NCBI GenBank assembly: GCA_947184155.2
Contig: CAMXCT020001112.1
Location: forward strand, 766,001-830,000
Source of the DNA: Cladocopium goreaui
Lineage: Eukaryota > Sar > Dinophyceae > Suessiales > Symbiodiniaceae
Reading direction: 5' to 3'
DNA length: 64,000 bases
In this document: piece after piece, positions 47,491 to 58,701 of the stretch
How the letters are laid out: the number at the start of each line of letters is the position of its first letter
Numbering within the stretch: position 1 is the stretch's first letter
Position numbers and translations under genes: made by a program
Notes under the pieces: generated by a model
What the model was told of the DNA's origin: nothing
The model's database searches: none
The model's input: the letters and a program-made list of their open reading frames with translations, nothing else

Positions 47491-47538
47491 CTCGAACTCC
47501 AACCAACGCCTCCGCGCAGCGCGGGTGCTGGCTGTCCG
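47491..47538 (-). CDS. Host gene exon candidate
   Basis: 16 codons, RTASTRAARRRWLEFE, between ggacag| and the donor TTCGAG|gtgaag. The frame also continues past the donor (VKRCHSEGLWTGWQETG), so the exon may be longer. Confidence 0.35.
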
Positions 47539-47591
47539 CTGTCCGATTTCCAAAGATCAACGGATTCTGCCTGTGCTCATGGAGGTTTTAA

Positions 47592-47634
47592 TGGGAAAAC
47601 CATAGGAAAACCATAGGAAAACCATAGGAAAATG
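47592..47634. repeat. Short tandem repeat, aaaaccatagg
   Basis: Three to four copies of ggaaaaccata beside a MITE. Confidence 0.8.
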
Positions 47635-47640
47635 GAGGTT

Positions 47641-47747
47641 TACCCTCTGGTTATGTCAAAATAGCTATTGAAAATGACCATTGAAATAGTGGATTTTCCC
47701 ATTAAAAATGGTGATTTTCCATAGTTATGTTAGTTTACCAGAGGGTA
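47641..47747. mobile_element. MITE copy 10
   Basis: 107 bp, TACCCTCTGGTTATGTCAAAATAGC to ATAGTTATGTTAGTTTACCAGAGGGTA, between two exon candidates. Flanks ggtt on both sides are compatible with a longer duplication than TA. Confidence 0.85.
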
Positions 47748-47963
47748 GGTTAAAGATGTTTAAACACTGCTGATCAATGCTGTAGCATCAAATGGTCTTG
47801 CCATTTCCTTGCTTAGCATTGCACCAAAAACATCCAAAAACAACTTGTGAGGACCTTTTTGTTCACTTTGGGGACACTTGGCATGCCACCCCGAACATCC
47901 ACCACACAGCCTTTATCCAACACCATGCCTGTGTTGCTGGGAAGGCAAGTGTCGAATGGACAC

Positions 47964-48052
47964 CTCTAAATGGGGGAACAGTTTCTTCAGCAAGCCCGGC
48001 ACGTCGTTCTTCTCGTTGGGAGTGATGTAAGCCCTTGGGGCAACAAAGGTGT
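47964..48052 (-). CDS. Host gene exon candidate
   Basis: Acceptor ctgaacag|AC, then TFVAPRAYITPNEKNDVPGL and LKKLFPHLE, donor TTAGAG|gtgtcc. Good codon bias. Family not recognised. Confidence 0.5.
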
Positions 48053-48456
48053 CTGTTCAGAGAATTTTCTGGATCAATTGCAACCAATATCTGATGTCGT
48101 TGGCGGCTAATTCCATGGCAAGTTAGCGTTTCTGACTCCAACTTCAAATCACCTGCGTATCGGTCAAAAATATATCAAAATGTAGGGCTTCAATTTCAAC
48201 ACCACTGGGTTTTGATATATTTCAATCATCATACTCTTGGGCTCTCTTGGGTAACAAGTTAGTAACAAGTTGTAACACATACGCACCTAGCCCTGTCTAC
48301 ACAATAATTATACAATCTTTCACCACTCAAGCCAGTCGGGTTTATCTGGAAATTGGGTATCCCATTCGATCCCATGGTTCAGAAAAAACATCTTCCCATC
48401 ATGAAATTGCCATCTAATGGAGGTAATCACTAAATATCAAAAAAACAATCGATTGC

Positions 48457-48606
48457 TCCAGGGCGCAGTAGTGACAGCAGAGCATAGTCCACCAACTGCA
48501 AGCTATGCCAGGTATGACCGCACACGGCATAGTGCCCTGTGGTGTTCCGCTCCAGTACGTGGGTGAACACATCTGGCGGAACCGTGGCGAAAATTTCAAT
48601 GTTCAA
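48457..48606 (-). CDS. Host gene exon candidate (50 codons)
   Basis: From gactcag|TTG to CCTGGA|gcaatc (a GC donor, as dinoflagellates can use): LNIEIFATVPPDVFTHVLER, NTTGHYAVCGHTWHSLQLVD, YALLSLLRPG. Strong coding look. Family not recognised. Confidence 0.5.
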
Positions 48607-48983
48607 CTGAGTCAAGATTGGCGAAACGGTCGATTTTTTTGGGGATTATTCAGCGAAACGGCCAAAACAAGTAGCTCTTGTGGGGTTGAGTTTGAAAGTT
48701 TGACGCGCAACCAGGTTGTCCGCAAAGTTGGTTCCGTGACGCCATCGTACGAGTACCTCTGATAGTCTTCCTTCCATCATACATTTGCGACTAAGTGGTT
48801 CGCAGCAAACTCAAGCATGGTTCCTATGCACAAGAAGTTCAGATCGGAACTTTGGAAAAAATCTGAGATTCTGCTTTTCACCAAGAAAATCCCTAAGCCA
48901 ACCTCCATTACAAATGACATATGGATCAACTAACTATATCTTAATTTCCCAGCTTCATCCATCTTCCCATCCATCTAAGCTGC

Positions 48984-49029
48984 CTGTGTCATCTCCAGCA
49001 GTGGCTCCCCTCCTTGCCAAGCTCATGAC
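48984..49029 (-). CDS. Short host exon candidate
   Basis: Acceptor gatcttccag|GTC, reading VMSLARRGATAGDDT, with a GC donor acacag|gcagc. Confidence 0.3.
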
Positions 49030-49607
49030 CTGGAAGATCTATCGACATCCAACAACCATCTTGGGTTGATTCGGAACATGATTTTCTACATCATGGGATG
49101 GAATCAGGTAGCTTTTGTTCAGAAGACTTTTATATGTATGTATGTATGTATATATATATGTATGTGTGTGTGTGTGATATATATATATATATTATATAGA
49201 ACAAGAAACTTCTCAGAGAACTGTTCAACTGGAACTAGAACATGGAAGTTTTGGTGACCTTTCAGCAACTTTTTGCCCCTTTGATCTAGAAACATGTGTT
49301 GGGAAAAAATGAACCCAATCTTTACTGTCAAGCCATCCCATTTGGGGGAGGTACCCTTTTTTTGAGTTGTTCTCAAAAATTGATTCCCCCAGTAAACAAG
49401 TCGTTTTAAGATATAGAAATCATGTTTGGAGAAACTCAACTATCATGTCAAGTTGGTTGTGTATGTGTATATATATATGCATCCGTTATATCAATTATCT
49501 CCCTGTGATTTGCCAGTGTGTGTTGGCATGTGTTGGCTAAACTCCATTAAACTCTGGGGGTTGATGGGAGTTGATAGGGCTGCAGCTGCAGCCTGACCTG
49601 GGCATAC
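49030..49607. other. Intron-like stretch
   Basis: Contains a TATG/TG/TA microsatellite (49131-49198). Nothing else is seen. Confidence 0.5.
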
Positions 49608-49670
49608 CTGGGCTAAGGCCACCACTGATGCGCCTGCATTGGTCACTTGGATGGTCTTCTCATCGGGTTC
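49608..49670 (-). CDS. Host gene exon candidate, both splice sites canonical
   Basis: Exactly 21 codons between tttcttgaag|GAA and GCCCAG|gtatgc: EPDEKTIQVTNAGASVVALA plus Gln. Phase 0 on both sides. One of the clearest exons of the minus-strand gene. Confidence 0.55.
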
Positions 49671-49923
49671 CTTCAAGAAATATGGCAGTGTGTCAAAACC
49701 TTGTACCCCTGGTGAACATCAAAATAGCTGGTAAATGGATGTTCATCCCACTAAAAATGGTATTAATAGGTATTGATCCATAGCCATATGGAGATTTCAC
49801 CAACAAACATTGGGCTATGCATTGGATATTTGGAACAATGGTACCTTGTATTAGAGGTTAATGGTACCATTTATCCAATTAACAGAAACGGTATATAAAG
49901 AAGGAGATGGGCTGTTCATTGGA

Positions 49924-50034
49924 TACCCTCTTATTTTGACATAGCCATGGAACTTACCAACTTCTAGATGATTTACGGATTTACCTATGAAACAGGACCA
50001 CTTACCATTGCTATGTCAGATTATTCAGATGGTA
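49924..50034. mobile_element. Divergent MITE copy 11
   Basis: TACCCTCTTATTTTGACATAGCCATGG on the left, GCTATGTCAGATTATTCAGATGGTA on the right: same plan, clearly older or a sister family. Confidence 0.6.
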
Positions 50035-50720
50035 GCCGGGTAGCCTGCCACAAGTTCCACTGGTTTTCGGCCAGAAAAAATGTGGTTCCCTTCCAGTCTC
50101 CCCCGATGGTGTGCCTGCCACCAAACCAGATCCTCCAAGAAGAGTCCACTACGCTGTTGAAGACCAGCCAACAGGACACAGCTGGTCCTAGGGGAACCCA
50201 ATTGATGGAAAATCGGGACCCTTTGATTTCATTTACAGCAGCATTGGAGAACAACAACAAAGTCACAGCTGATGAAACTCTGAGACGTTCCACCAACAGG
50301 GTCTGCATTGATTGATGGAAATGGAGACCGTTTGCTTCCGAGATTCAAAATCACTAAAAAGGTGCCGCAAATGAGTAGCAGCACCCTGGCAGCTATTCTT
50401 CCCAACCTGTCCGCATGGTCAAAGTTTGGCAGCAAAACCACACAGAATCTGTTCCCATAGCCAAGTTGAAATGGCCTCTTGGAGGGCAATTGGCTATTTG
50501 CAACTTGGAACAGGTGCCTTCGCTCAACTGTGTAGGTCGTCTTCAGCACTTTGTGGCTATCCTCAAGGCAAATATATCATCCATATATTCAAATATATTC
50601 AAATATATCCGAGAATAGCCATGCAGCAAGGTGGGCTGAAGAATCCTCCTGACATTCCATGACACCAAGCTGCAGGATTCACAGCGAACTTAATCTCGAT
50701 GGGAGGAGTGGATTCCTCAC

Positions 50721-50772
50721 CTCGGACTCGGCGCTTCAGAAAGATCCCTACTGGCCCTACTTCGGTCCGACG
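50721..50772 (-). CDS. Host gene exon candidate
   Basis: Acceptor tttgcttcag|CGT and donor TCCGAG|gtgagg bound 52 nt reading RRTEVGPVGIFLKRRVR. Confidence 0.45.
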
Positions 50773-51196
50773 CTGAAGCAAAGGGGAAAGAAGGAAGAGC
50801 AGGAAAGAACATGGGAAAGAAGTCCAGAGAAAGGAAAGAAGAGATTCTTAAATGATCTTAAATGAACCTTCAGAGATTATGTTTAATAGTCCTTGTCCTC
50901 ATTAGAAGCAAGCATACGGAGCCAACGCCGTGATGTGGGCATAGTTTGAAACGGAACATGATGGGCTGGAACAGATCGAAACTCCATGATCAAGGGAAAA
51001 ATCCTGCAACTTGAGCTTGTCCAAAAATGTGGTACAGCACCCGTTCAAATCCAATTCTTCAGCATTTTCCCAATTAAGACTTCCATAGACTTCCATAATT
51101 AACTTGGCTTTTTCGTACACTTTCACTGACATGTTGCCCGAAAATAGGGTGCCTCCAAAGTTGCTGATTCATAATGATCTTCCCAGTTCCCAAGTT

Positions 51197-51333
51197 CAAT
51201 GGCCCCATCGTCGAGTGCGAGGCACTGGGGCCCGAGACAGAGCTCTTAAACCAAAGCCCCACATAGCGTGCCATGCGGAACCCCGCGCGCAGCAGGTGTA
51301 GCCAGACCAGAAAGGTGAGCAGCACATGCTGAT
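51197..51333 (-). CDS. Host exon candidate with membrane segment
   Basis: After ttgccag| the minus strand reads QHVLLTFLVWLHLLRAGFRM and ARYVGLWFKSSVSGP; the first part is a likely transmembrane helix. The 3' boundary is approximate. Confidence 0.45.
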
Positions 51334-51825
51334 CTGGCAACTGTCAAGTGAGGAACTGACGGGTCAAAAAAACTCGACTGGAGAATTACATGTGGAGGGT
51401 TTGATTGGGCAAAGCTTGAATCTCCATCACAACCTATGAAATCTAACTGAAAACTCCAGAACTTCCATTCATCTACAGCATCAACCCTGTTCTTTGAGAT
51501 CTCTCAACTTGTACCAGACCAGCATCGCGTCAACGTGCAGTCCATGTTCAGTCAAAAGATCACCCCTCTCCGGATTCATCAATTCAAACTACCATGGTAT
51601 ACCTCGTTTTCGGGCACCATGGTAGGAGGGTCAAATTGTTTGTTTTATGTCCATCATATCGCTAGAAAATAGCAGTACAATATCGTACCAATCATCAACC
51701 AACCATCATGTATCAATCAATATACCCACATTCAAATTCTTAATTATATGATATTATATGATCATCATTTATCAATCATCTCCGAACATGCTCCGGCTGG
51801 CTCCCAGTTTCAACAACCCTCGCCC

Positions 51826-51938
51826 TTTTAAAGGTGCCTCGTCCCACCCAGCTGCACAGCAGCTTCGACAGCAGAAAGATGCCCGGCAGAGCAATGGCAG
51901 CTCCCAACCAGGGTAGGACACCCTGAAAGATCCCTGAC
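51826..51938 (-). CDS. Host exon candidate with membrane segment
   Basis: Acceptor tttttccag|G, then SGIFQGVLPWLGAAIALPGI and FLLSKLLCSWVGRGTF: a strong transmembrane helix. End approximate. Confidence 0.5.
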
Positions 51939-52995
51939 CTGGAAAAACGTGGGATGTCATCCATAGAAATCCACCGGAGAAGGGCAACCTAAAATAGTAA
52001 AAAAGCAGCCTAAATATGGATGATAAATAATAGTAACTCAGTACTCCATTTTTTAAAATTCCCAAAAAGATGGAAAAGGTAAAATCCTGCACATGATAGT
52101 GGTAAACTTAATCTGTTCGTAGCGTTTCGACCTTTTTGTGGGATTACACTAGCTTAGAGTAACTACTACAATATCAATATCATCTCCATTGAAAGATGAT
52201 ATCCCCATTTGACATGGCAAACTGTCCAAAAAATAGTGGATATTGGGATACCCCCAAAATCTCGTGATTCAAAAATGCTTAGAGATATAATGGTCAAAAA
52301 TTTTTACAAACTACACCCCATTTGCGGAAAAAAACATGTGCTTGAGCGCGGATGATCAGAAGGCCAACCCGCTTCCCATTTGGGGACTTGCTTACATGGC
52401 CATTCAACGTCCCTAGCCGCTCTAGCCCTAGATTTCACCGGATTTGTTCCTTACACCGGACACAATGCCACCATGCCACAGGGAGACAGCAATGAAGGTG
52501 GCCTGTGGCTCCCCGGAGCAGAACACAAGCTATGCAAATGAGCCTTCAAACGTACAGAGATCTTACTATGCGCAGCCCAAATTATCGGAACGGAACCAAA
52601 TTAGCAGTCATGCGTGTCACTTTAGGGTATAGCTGAGAATTCAACCCTTAAGGTTGCAACTTAAGACCTGGGATCCCCTACAAAAACGGTCAAAAACATA
52701 CGAACAAATCATGCCGGCAATTGTTCTCCCGACTCCGTCTTAGTCCATCGATCAAGTCAGGAGACTTGCTAGGAAGGTTTCAACTTTGCGCCCCGAAGGC
52801 CCCAAGTTTGACCGAGAAGCTGTCCAAACGAAGCAAAGTAACATGGGATAGACAAAGCTGATGGTGATCAAGTCCTGAGGCGTGGCATTCCATCTTTGCC
52901 AAAAAAAACATGTGTGAAGTCTCCAAGGTCCTAAGCCTAACTATTTGAACATATTTGAACATGTACACTGTCACTAGTCACTACAGTGGGATGAC

Positions 52996-53079
52996 CCCTG
53001 TGTGCCGCTGCCCCTCGATCCAAGGGACTGTTTGGGCAGAGGCGAAGCCATGCGCCACACAGCCGCGCAGAAAATGAAC
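52996..53079 (-). CDS. Host gene exon candidate
   Basis: Acceptor gctacag|G, then FIFCAAVWRMASPLPKQSLG and SRGSGTQG, donor near ggg|gtcatc. Confidence 0.4.
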
Positions 53080-53532
53080 CTGTAGCCACACGTGTTTTGA
53101 AACGCCACTGGAGATGGCAAAATGTCAGTGTTCATCACAGGTCTTCTATGATGCCTCATAAACTCCACAGAAAAAGCTTCAGCAATGATTGACATTGACA
53201 GTACAGAAGTGACCAAAGTGATTCAGGCATGTACAGTAAAGAAATTAATTTATAATATATTATAATTACTATTCTCCTCGCGAGCAGCATCACCATCGTT
53301 GCTACCATCACCATCACCATGATATGGCTATGGATCAAAATCCTGTTACCATGAATAGCCGGTAAACAAATGGTAATCCCTTCCTTCTGCCGAAAAAAGA
53401 AATGATGGCTTTTCACCCATACGCCGCATATTATAGCATCATCAAATGAAAAGGAGATTTCGGAGATTTCATGAAACCCCTCAGCTGCGGCACAGCCATC
53501 CAAAAGAAGAGCGTGTATTTGAAGAGACTGGT

Positions 53533-53654
53533 GAGGTTCCGCCATCGCGAATCCAGGCCTCGGAGACTCCCGGATCCCGCTGGTGATCCCCGTCCCCCAC
53601 AAACAGCACTTCGGATTGATGTTTCAACAGCTCCAAAATGGCGACTTTAACAAC
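53533..53654 (-). CDS. Host gene exon candidate
   Basis: Acceptor gagag|GTT, reading VVKVAILELLKHQSEVLFVG and DGDHQRDPGVSEAWIRDGG. The 3' boundary is not certain. Confidence 0.45.
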
Positions 53655-54125
53655 CTCTCTCACTAGTTGCCCTTAGCACAAGACTGACACAAAACCAAAG
53701 TCAAGTCTTCGCACATTCGACTCAAGTATTGTCCCATCCTTCGATCTCAAATTGCAGTCGGAGGATGCTTGTTGCAGCCAAATATGCCAAACATATGCAA
53801 GTCCAACATGCCGGTCTGTCTGTCTGAATAGGGCATCCCCAAATCACGTTGTTTATCATCATGTTACCCCTAAAATCGCTATCTTATGGGTATCCAAATT
53901 ATTTTCAGACAAACCCAAATCATGTCAAGTTGAGAATCCTGTGCAATATCCCATGACATCCCTACTTTGGTTGGTTTAGCCCCATTAAAACACATTTTTT
54001 CTTATATATACCATGAATAAACCACCATGTTGAATGGTGACACCAACGTTTTTTATGCTTAAATCGCCATTCTCGATGGCTAAACATGGTTGTCCTGGTT
54101 AAACCTGGTTAAACTCCATCACAGC

Positions 54126-54211
54126 CATGTCGAACGTTCCCGCTGCGACGTGCCACTGACGCTGCGCAGGGTGAAGCCCGACAGCCCTAGCAGCTGCGGG
54201 CGCTGCACCGC
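54126..54211 (-). CDS. Host gene exon candidate
   Basis: Acceptor tttttccag|GCG, then AVQRPQLLGLSGFTLRSVSG and TSQRERST; probable GC donor catg|gctgtg. Confidence 0.45.
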
Positions 54212-54261
54212 CTGGAAAAACACCCACGGGCCCATAAATTCATGGTTACTGTAGATGTTAA

Positions 54262-54400
54262 TAGTGGCGAATGATGGTTGATAAGTGGTTGGTTGAGAAT
54301 GGCTGATAATGGTTGATAATAATGGCGAATGGTGGTTAGTGGTTGATAATGGTTGAGAATGAGGAAGTTTAGCAAGATGTTGCAAGATGATGCAAAATGA
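54262..54400. repeat. Tandem repeat, ggttgataatggttgagaat type
   Basis: Imperfect copies of tggttgataa/tggttgagaa, then atgcaaga-type copies, inside an intron. Confidence 0.75.
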
Positions 54401-54763
54401 TGCAAGATGATGAATATGGATCCAGGAAAATTAACCAAACTGACCAACAAATAAGTGGCTACAATTGGCAGCACCGCTGGACAAGTAAGCGAACAACTCG
54501 CCTGGCGTCCACCAAAGCTTCTCAACATCCAGTAGTTCTTGTCTATCTTTCTGGATGTTACAAATTAGTTATAGTATTGATAATTGGTGTTGACTGGCAT
54601 ATATGTATATATAGTTCCATTTACATCCATGTACACTACCCATTGTATTCAAGCTAAATATCATTATCATTATGATAATGCTAATATATTCTCATATGGT
54701 TCTTTTATACACTACCCATTAAGATCCACATTATCCATGCAATATGGAAGTTAAAGCCATGGC

Positions 54764-54875
54764 TTCATCCAGGCCACGGTCACAGCTAACAAAGACCACC
54801 AACTCCAAGCAGTCACCAGAGCGGTGTCTGCCACGTGGTGCGGCAGACCTGCGAGGTGGACGTCAATGGTTTCCC
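54764..54875 (-). CDS. Host exon candidate with membrane segment
   Basis: Acceptor catcccag|GG, then ETIDVHLAGLPHHVADTALV and TAWSWWSLLAVTVAWMK; the second part is a likely transmembrane helix. End approximate. Confidence 0.45.
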
Positions 54876-55325
54876 CTGGGATGATGACAATGTATATAAA
54901 ATATGTGTACAAAGTATGTGTATAGATATATATATATATATCACATAATTCATCTATGTATAGATAAATGTATGCGCATTTGTTTAACCTGCAACAATTG
55001 CGAACCATATACCAACTGTTACAATCCATTTGCACAAACGGCCATGGTAAAAGGGACCGTGGATTGGTGGATTCTATATACTGCAAGAGGCGGCCATCTG
55101 GCAGTGTGATACCCAGTCCTGACAACCTCAACGGCCGCTGGTGTGCTCCGTCCCCAATACCTAAACCCACCTTTCCTCAAGAATCGTTACCAAATCTTCA
55201 TCTTCGAAGATTCGAAACCCTCTACCAATTCTCCCCAAAAAAAAAGGTGCCTCAAAATGTCCATGGCTTTTCCATGTAATCTTCATCATTTTTGGCCCTG
55301 CGGGCCGGACATCCAGGGCCTCCCA

Positions 55326-55430
55326 AAGTTCTGCGCACCACCCCACTGCCCGCCGGCTGCAGCAGCCAACTGAAGAGCCGCCAGGTGGAGATGGGCATCA
55401 GAAGACACAGCAAAGTCATCGAGACCATGC
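55326..55430 (-). CDS. Host gene exon candidate
   Basis: Acceptor aactgag|G fits the phase left by the exon at 55656-55747 (AG plus G gives Arg). Reads HGLDDFAVSSDAHLHLAALQ and LAAAAGGQWGGAQNFGRP. Other frames and the plus strand are also open here, so confidence is limited. Confidence 0.35.
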
Positions 55431-55655
55431 CTCAGTTCTCGGATCTTCTGGGTCGCAGCATGGCTTTTTCACAAATACTGAGACTAACTGTACAGTATCC
55501 ATCAGTATCCTACTTAACTATAGTTATAAGTTATAAATTATAAGTCAATATAAATCACTAGTTTATCTTTTTGGGGGTTACCCACGGTCCCCCAAAAAAA
55601 TCTTCAAACCTACTGGGGGATTCCGAATCAGATTCCCTTTTTGTTTCTTCGCAAC

Positions 55656-55747
55656 CTCCAATGGGTACCCCGCACCAAGTCGCGAGGCACAACGCCTTTG
55701 CCTTGGGCAATGGCATGGGCGAAATTGGTGAAGAGTCCGGTGAAGGC
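55656..55747 (-). CDS. Host gene exon candidate, both splice sites canonical
   Basis: Acceptor cgccag|GCC and donor TTGGAG|gttgcg bound 92 nt reading AFTGLFTNFAHAIAQGKGVV and PRDLVRGTHW, ending with two bases of a split codon. Confidence 0.55.
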
Positions 55748-56210
55748 CTGGCGGTCGAAGTGTTGATGCGACCGGTGGTTTGTGCTTGGTATGGTTCTAT
55801 ATTTTCCTGAGGTCTATGTTAGAAAAAATATGGAAAGGTACTAACTTTTGGGGGTTCCAGAATTTGATGTTTTTTTTCATGTTTTCTCCAAACTCCCGCT
55901 TCCAGGATTAAGAAGGGGGTGGAGGCGCTGGAAAAAGAAACTGGATAGTGGGGAAGGGGATGATTCTCAGAGCCGACTGCAGCAGGTCTCTAGATGTTGT
56001 GGCGGAACTTCCAAACCAGAAATGCTGGGAGCGATGTGAAAAATAATGATAGGTCGGCCAACAGTTAAAACCTGCTCGTGGATAATGAATTTCAACATAC
56101 CTCCAGTAAATTCAAGACACAAACCTCCATGAGTCAATGGAAACCTCCCCATTTGTAGATCCCCAGCTGTACAAAACCGGATGTTTTGAACCATGGCTGC
56201 CATGGCTCAC

Positions 56211-56270
56211 CTGAAACCATTGGATCAGCGCCACGAAGAGCACAAAGCGCACAGTTCTGTTCAGGTGACC
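56211..56270 (-). CDS. Host exon candidate with membrane segment
   Basis: Exactly 20 codons between accaag|GGT and TTTCAG|gtgagc: GHLNRTVRFVLFVALIQWFQ, hydrophobic in its second half. Phase 0 on both sides. Confidence 0.5.
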
Positions 56271-56986
56271 CTTGGTTCAAATTTGGATCACCCCAGTGGG
56301 CTTCGGAAAAACAAGAAAAAAAGGGCCACACCTCGGACCAGCAACCATCAAGCATCGAGTTGTGAAGCGCAGCAGGTCAGCGCTATATTTGGAAAACGAT
56401 TTTTGTTGTCCTTTGAAATGTCTGTTGTATTCTGTTGTATTGTGTGTTGAAACGGGGCGGTTGTGAAAATCTCACACTTGTATTTTGAAACAGGGCGGTT
56501 GCGTTGCGCAAGTGATATTAAAGGTTGAAGTTGGATTGTGAAACCAACGGCTGTTAATGTTAATGGATACTTCTCTCTTACACATGAAGTCTATTGTAAA
56601 CACTAGGAGCGTCATGTTATTGCTCCATGGGGGGCGGAAGATTTTATCGCTCATGTAACTCCGAACGCTCCGAATAGCCGTACTGTATTGTTCCATGGGG
56701 GAGTTGTAAACCCTAGTAGCGGTAGTGTTCCATGGGAACAGAAGCCGTTGCATCCCAGAAGCCGTCGGCTGAAAGATGGGCAACGCATCGGTACAAATGC
56801 CTGGCAGGATTTCAGGGCCCCTCCATGATGAAACCAGGCACAAAAAGTATGGACATATCACATGACATCACATCACCATATCTCTCAATGTATAACCACA
56901 TTAAATCATATGTAGCTACATGTAGCTACTTGTAGCCATATTAATTTTGTATATATAATTGTATATATATATACGGGAGGGGCCTG

Positions 56987-57169
56987 AGGTTCTCCGATGG
57001 CGTCATGTGTCTTTCATGGTGAACATGTGAAAATTGCGCTCTCGCCTAGGTAATTTGCAAGTTTTTCAGAATATGGTTTCTGCTATTCATCATCATCTTG
57101 AACGGATCAAATTTTTTTCGTCCGTTTAACATGACATGGATGCTGTCACACTTTTCATTTGCTCAGAAG
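56987..57169 (+). repeat. 183-bp direct repeat, copy 1
   Basis: aggttctccgatggcgtcat... to ...gctcagaag, repeated at 57368-57550 with only a few differences. Confidence 0.85.
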
Positions 57170-57367
57170 TGAAAATTTGCATTTATTGGTGCAAAATTGC
57201 GAATTTTCATCGTTGATACATCTCTTCTGGATGAAAAAGTGTTCAAAAGTGCTGGGTTTTTACAGTGATTTTGCTTGCGGTCCATTTTGTACTGTTATTC
57301 GCAATGAATTTGCATGGTCGCACAAATCAGGAGGTCTGACAGTCAGGTATTTTTTGTGTTTCGATTA

Positions 57368-57550
57368 AGGTTCTCCGATGGCGTCATGTGTCTTTCATGG
57401 TGAGCATGTGAAAATTGCGCTCTCGCCTAGGTAATTTGCAAGTTTTTCAGGATATAGTTTCTGCTATTCATCATCATCTTGAACGGATCAATTTTTTTTC
57501 GTCCGTTTAACATGACATGGATGCTGTCAGACTTTTCATTTGCTCAGAAG
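57368..57550 (+). repeat. 183-bp direct repeat, copy 2
   Basis: Second copy; the start also matches the inverted end of the composite repeat. Confidence 0.85.
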
Positions 57551-57907
57551 CGTAAAAGGACAACTGGCTCTGCAAGTGTAAAGAACTAAATAAATAAATA
57601 AATAAATATATATATATGTATGTATATATATATATATATCTGTGAGTGTGTGTGTGGTGTGGGGGATATAACCACTATGAAATTGAGTTCTAAGGTGAGA
57701 GGACTATCCTTGGTGACAGTTATGCGGCCCTGTGGTCAGTTTTTTTTTTCATTTCTCCCACGGTGCTTCGAGGAATGCACGGCTTGGTGCGACCAGTCCT
57801 TGAGACACGGTCGTGCGGAACCGTGCTAAGGCAGAGAGCACGGCTTCAAGACCCGGGTTTTTATTTAAATAGTGAACAGCTAACGTATTTCTGTGTTCAA
57901 TCCTATG

Positions 57908-58701
57908 CTGACAACGTAGTATCAAGGACGTGGTCGTCAGGACGTTGATATCCCCACCCCACCCCACCCCAACGAAGTGTCAACGTAGTGACATGTTGCA
58001 TCCTCAAGCGAGCATATATGCTGACAACGTAGTATCAGGGACGTGGTCGTCAGGACGTTGATATCCCCACGTGGTCGTCAGGACGTTGATATCCCCACCC
58101 CACCCCACCCCAACGAAGTGTCAACGTAGTGACATGTTGCATCCTCAAGCGAGCATATATGCTGACAACGTAGTATCAAGGACATGGTCGTCAGGACGTT
58201 GATATCCCCACCCCACCCCAACGAAGTGTCAACGTAGTGACATGTTGATCCTCAAGCGAGCATATATCGGACAAAGTAGTATCAAGGGACGTGGTCGTCA
58301 GGACGTTGATATCCCCACCCCACCCCACCCCACCCCAACGAAGTGTCAACGTAGTGACATGTTGCATCCTCAAGCGAGCATATATGCTGACAACGTAGTA
58401 TCAGGGACGTGGTCGTCAGGACGTTGATATCCCCACCCCACCCCACCCCAACGAAGTGTCAACGTAGTGACATGTTGCATCCTCAAGCGAGCATATATGC
58501 TGACAACGTAGTATCAAGGACGTGGTCGTCAGGACGTTGATATCCCCACCCCACCCCACCCCAACGAAGTGTCAACGTAGTGACATGTTGCATCCTCAAG
58601 CGAGCATATATGCTGACAACGTAGTATCAGGGAGGTGGTCGTCAGGACGTTGATATCACCCCACCCCACCCCACCCCACCCCACCCCACCCCACCCCACC
58701 T
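57908..58701. repeat. Minisatellite, about 113-bp unit with CCCCA runs
   Basis: Seven units start at about 57908, 58021, 58162, 58267, 58387, 58500 and 58613. Each has ctgacaacgtagtatca, gtggtcgtcaggacgttgat, a variable (CCCCA)2-4 run, gaagtgtcaacgtagtgaca and catcctcaagcgagcatata. One unit carries an internal duplication and one is shortened. The last unit ends in about ten CCCCA repeats; the other strand is (GGGGT)n and should form G-quadruplexes. Confidence 0.9.

Noticed and set aside
49137..49198. Promoter-like TATA region
   Set aside because: Simple TATG/TG/TA microsatellite; dinoflagellate promoters rarely use TATA boxes and no gene start is near.
57908..58701. CRISPR-like array of regularly spaced repeats
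   Set aside because: Whole 113-bp units repeat, there are no unique spacers, and the genome is eukaryotic.
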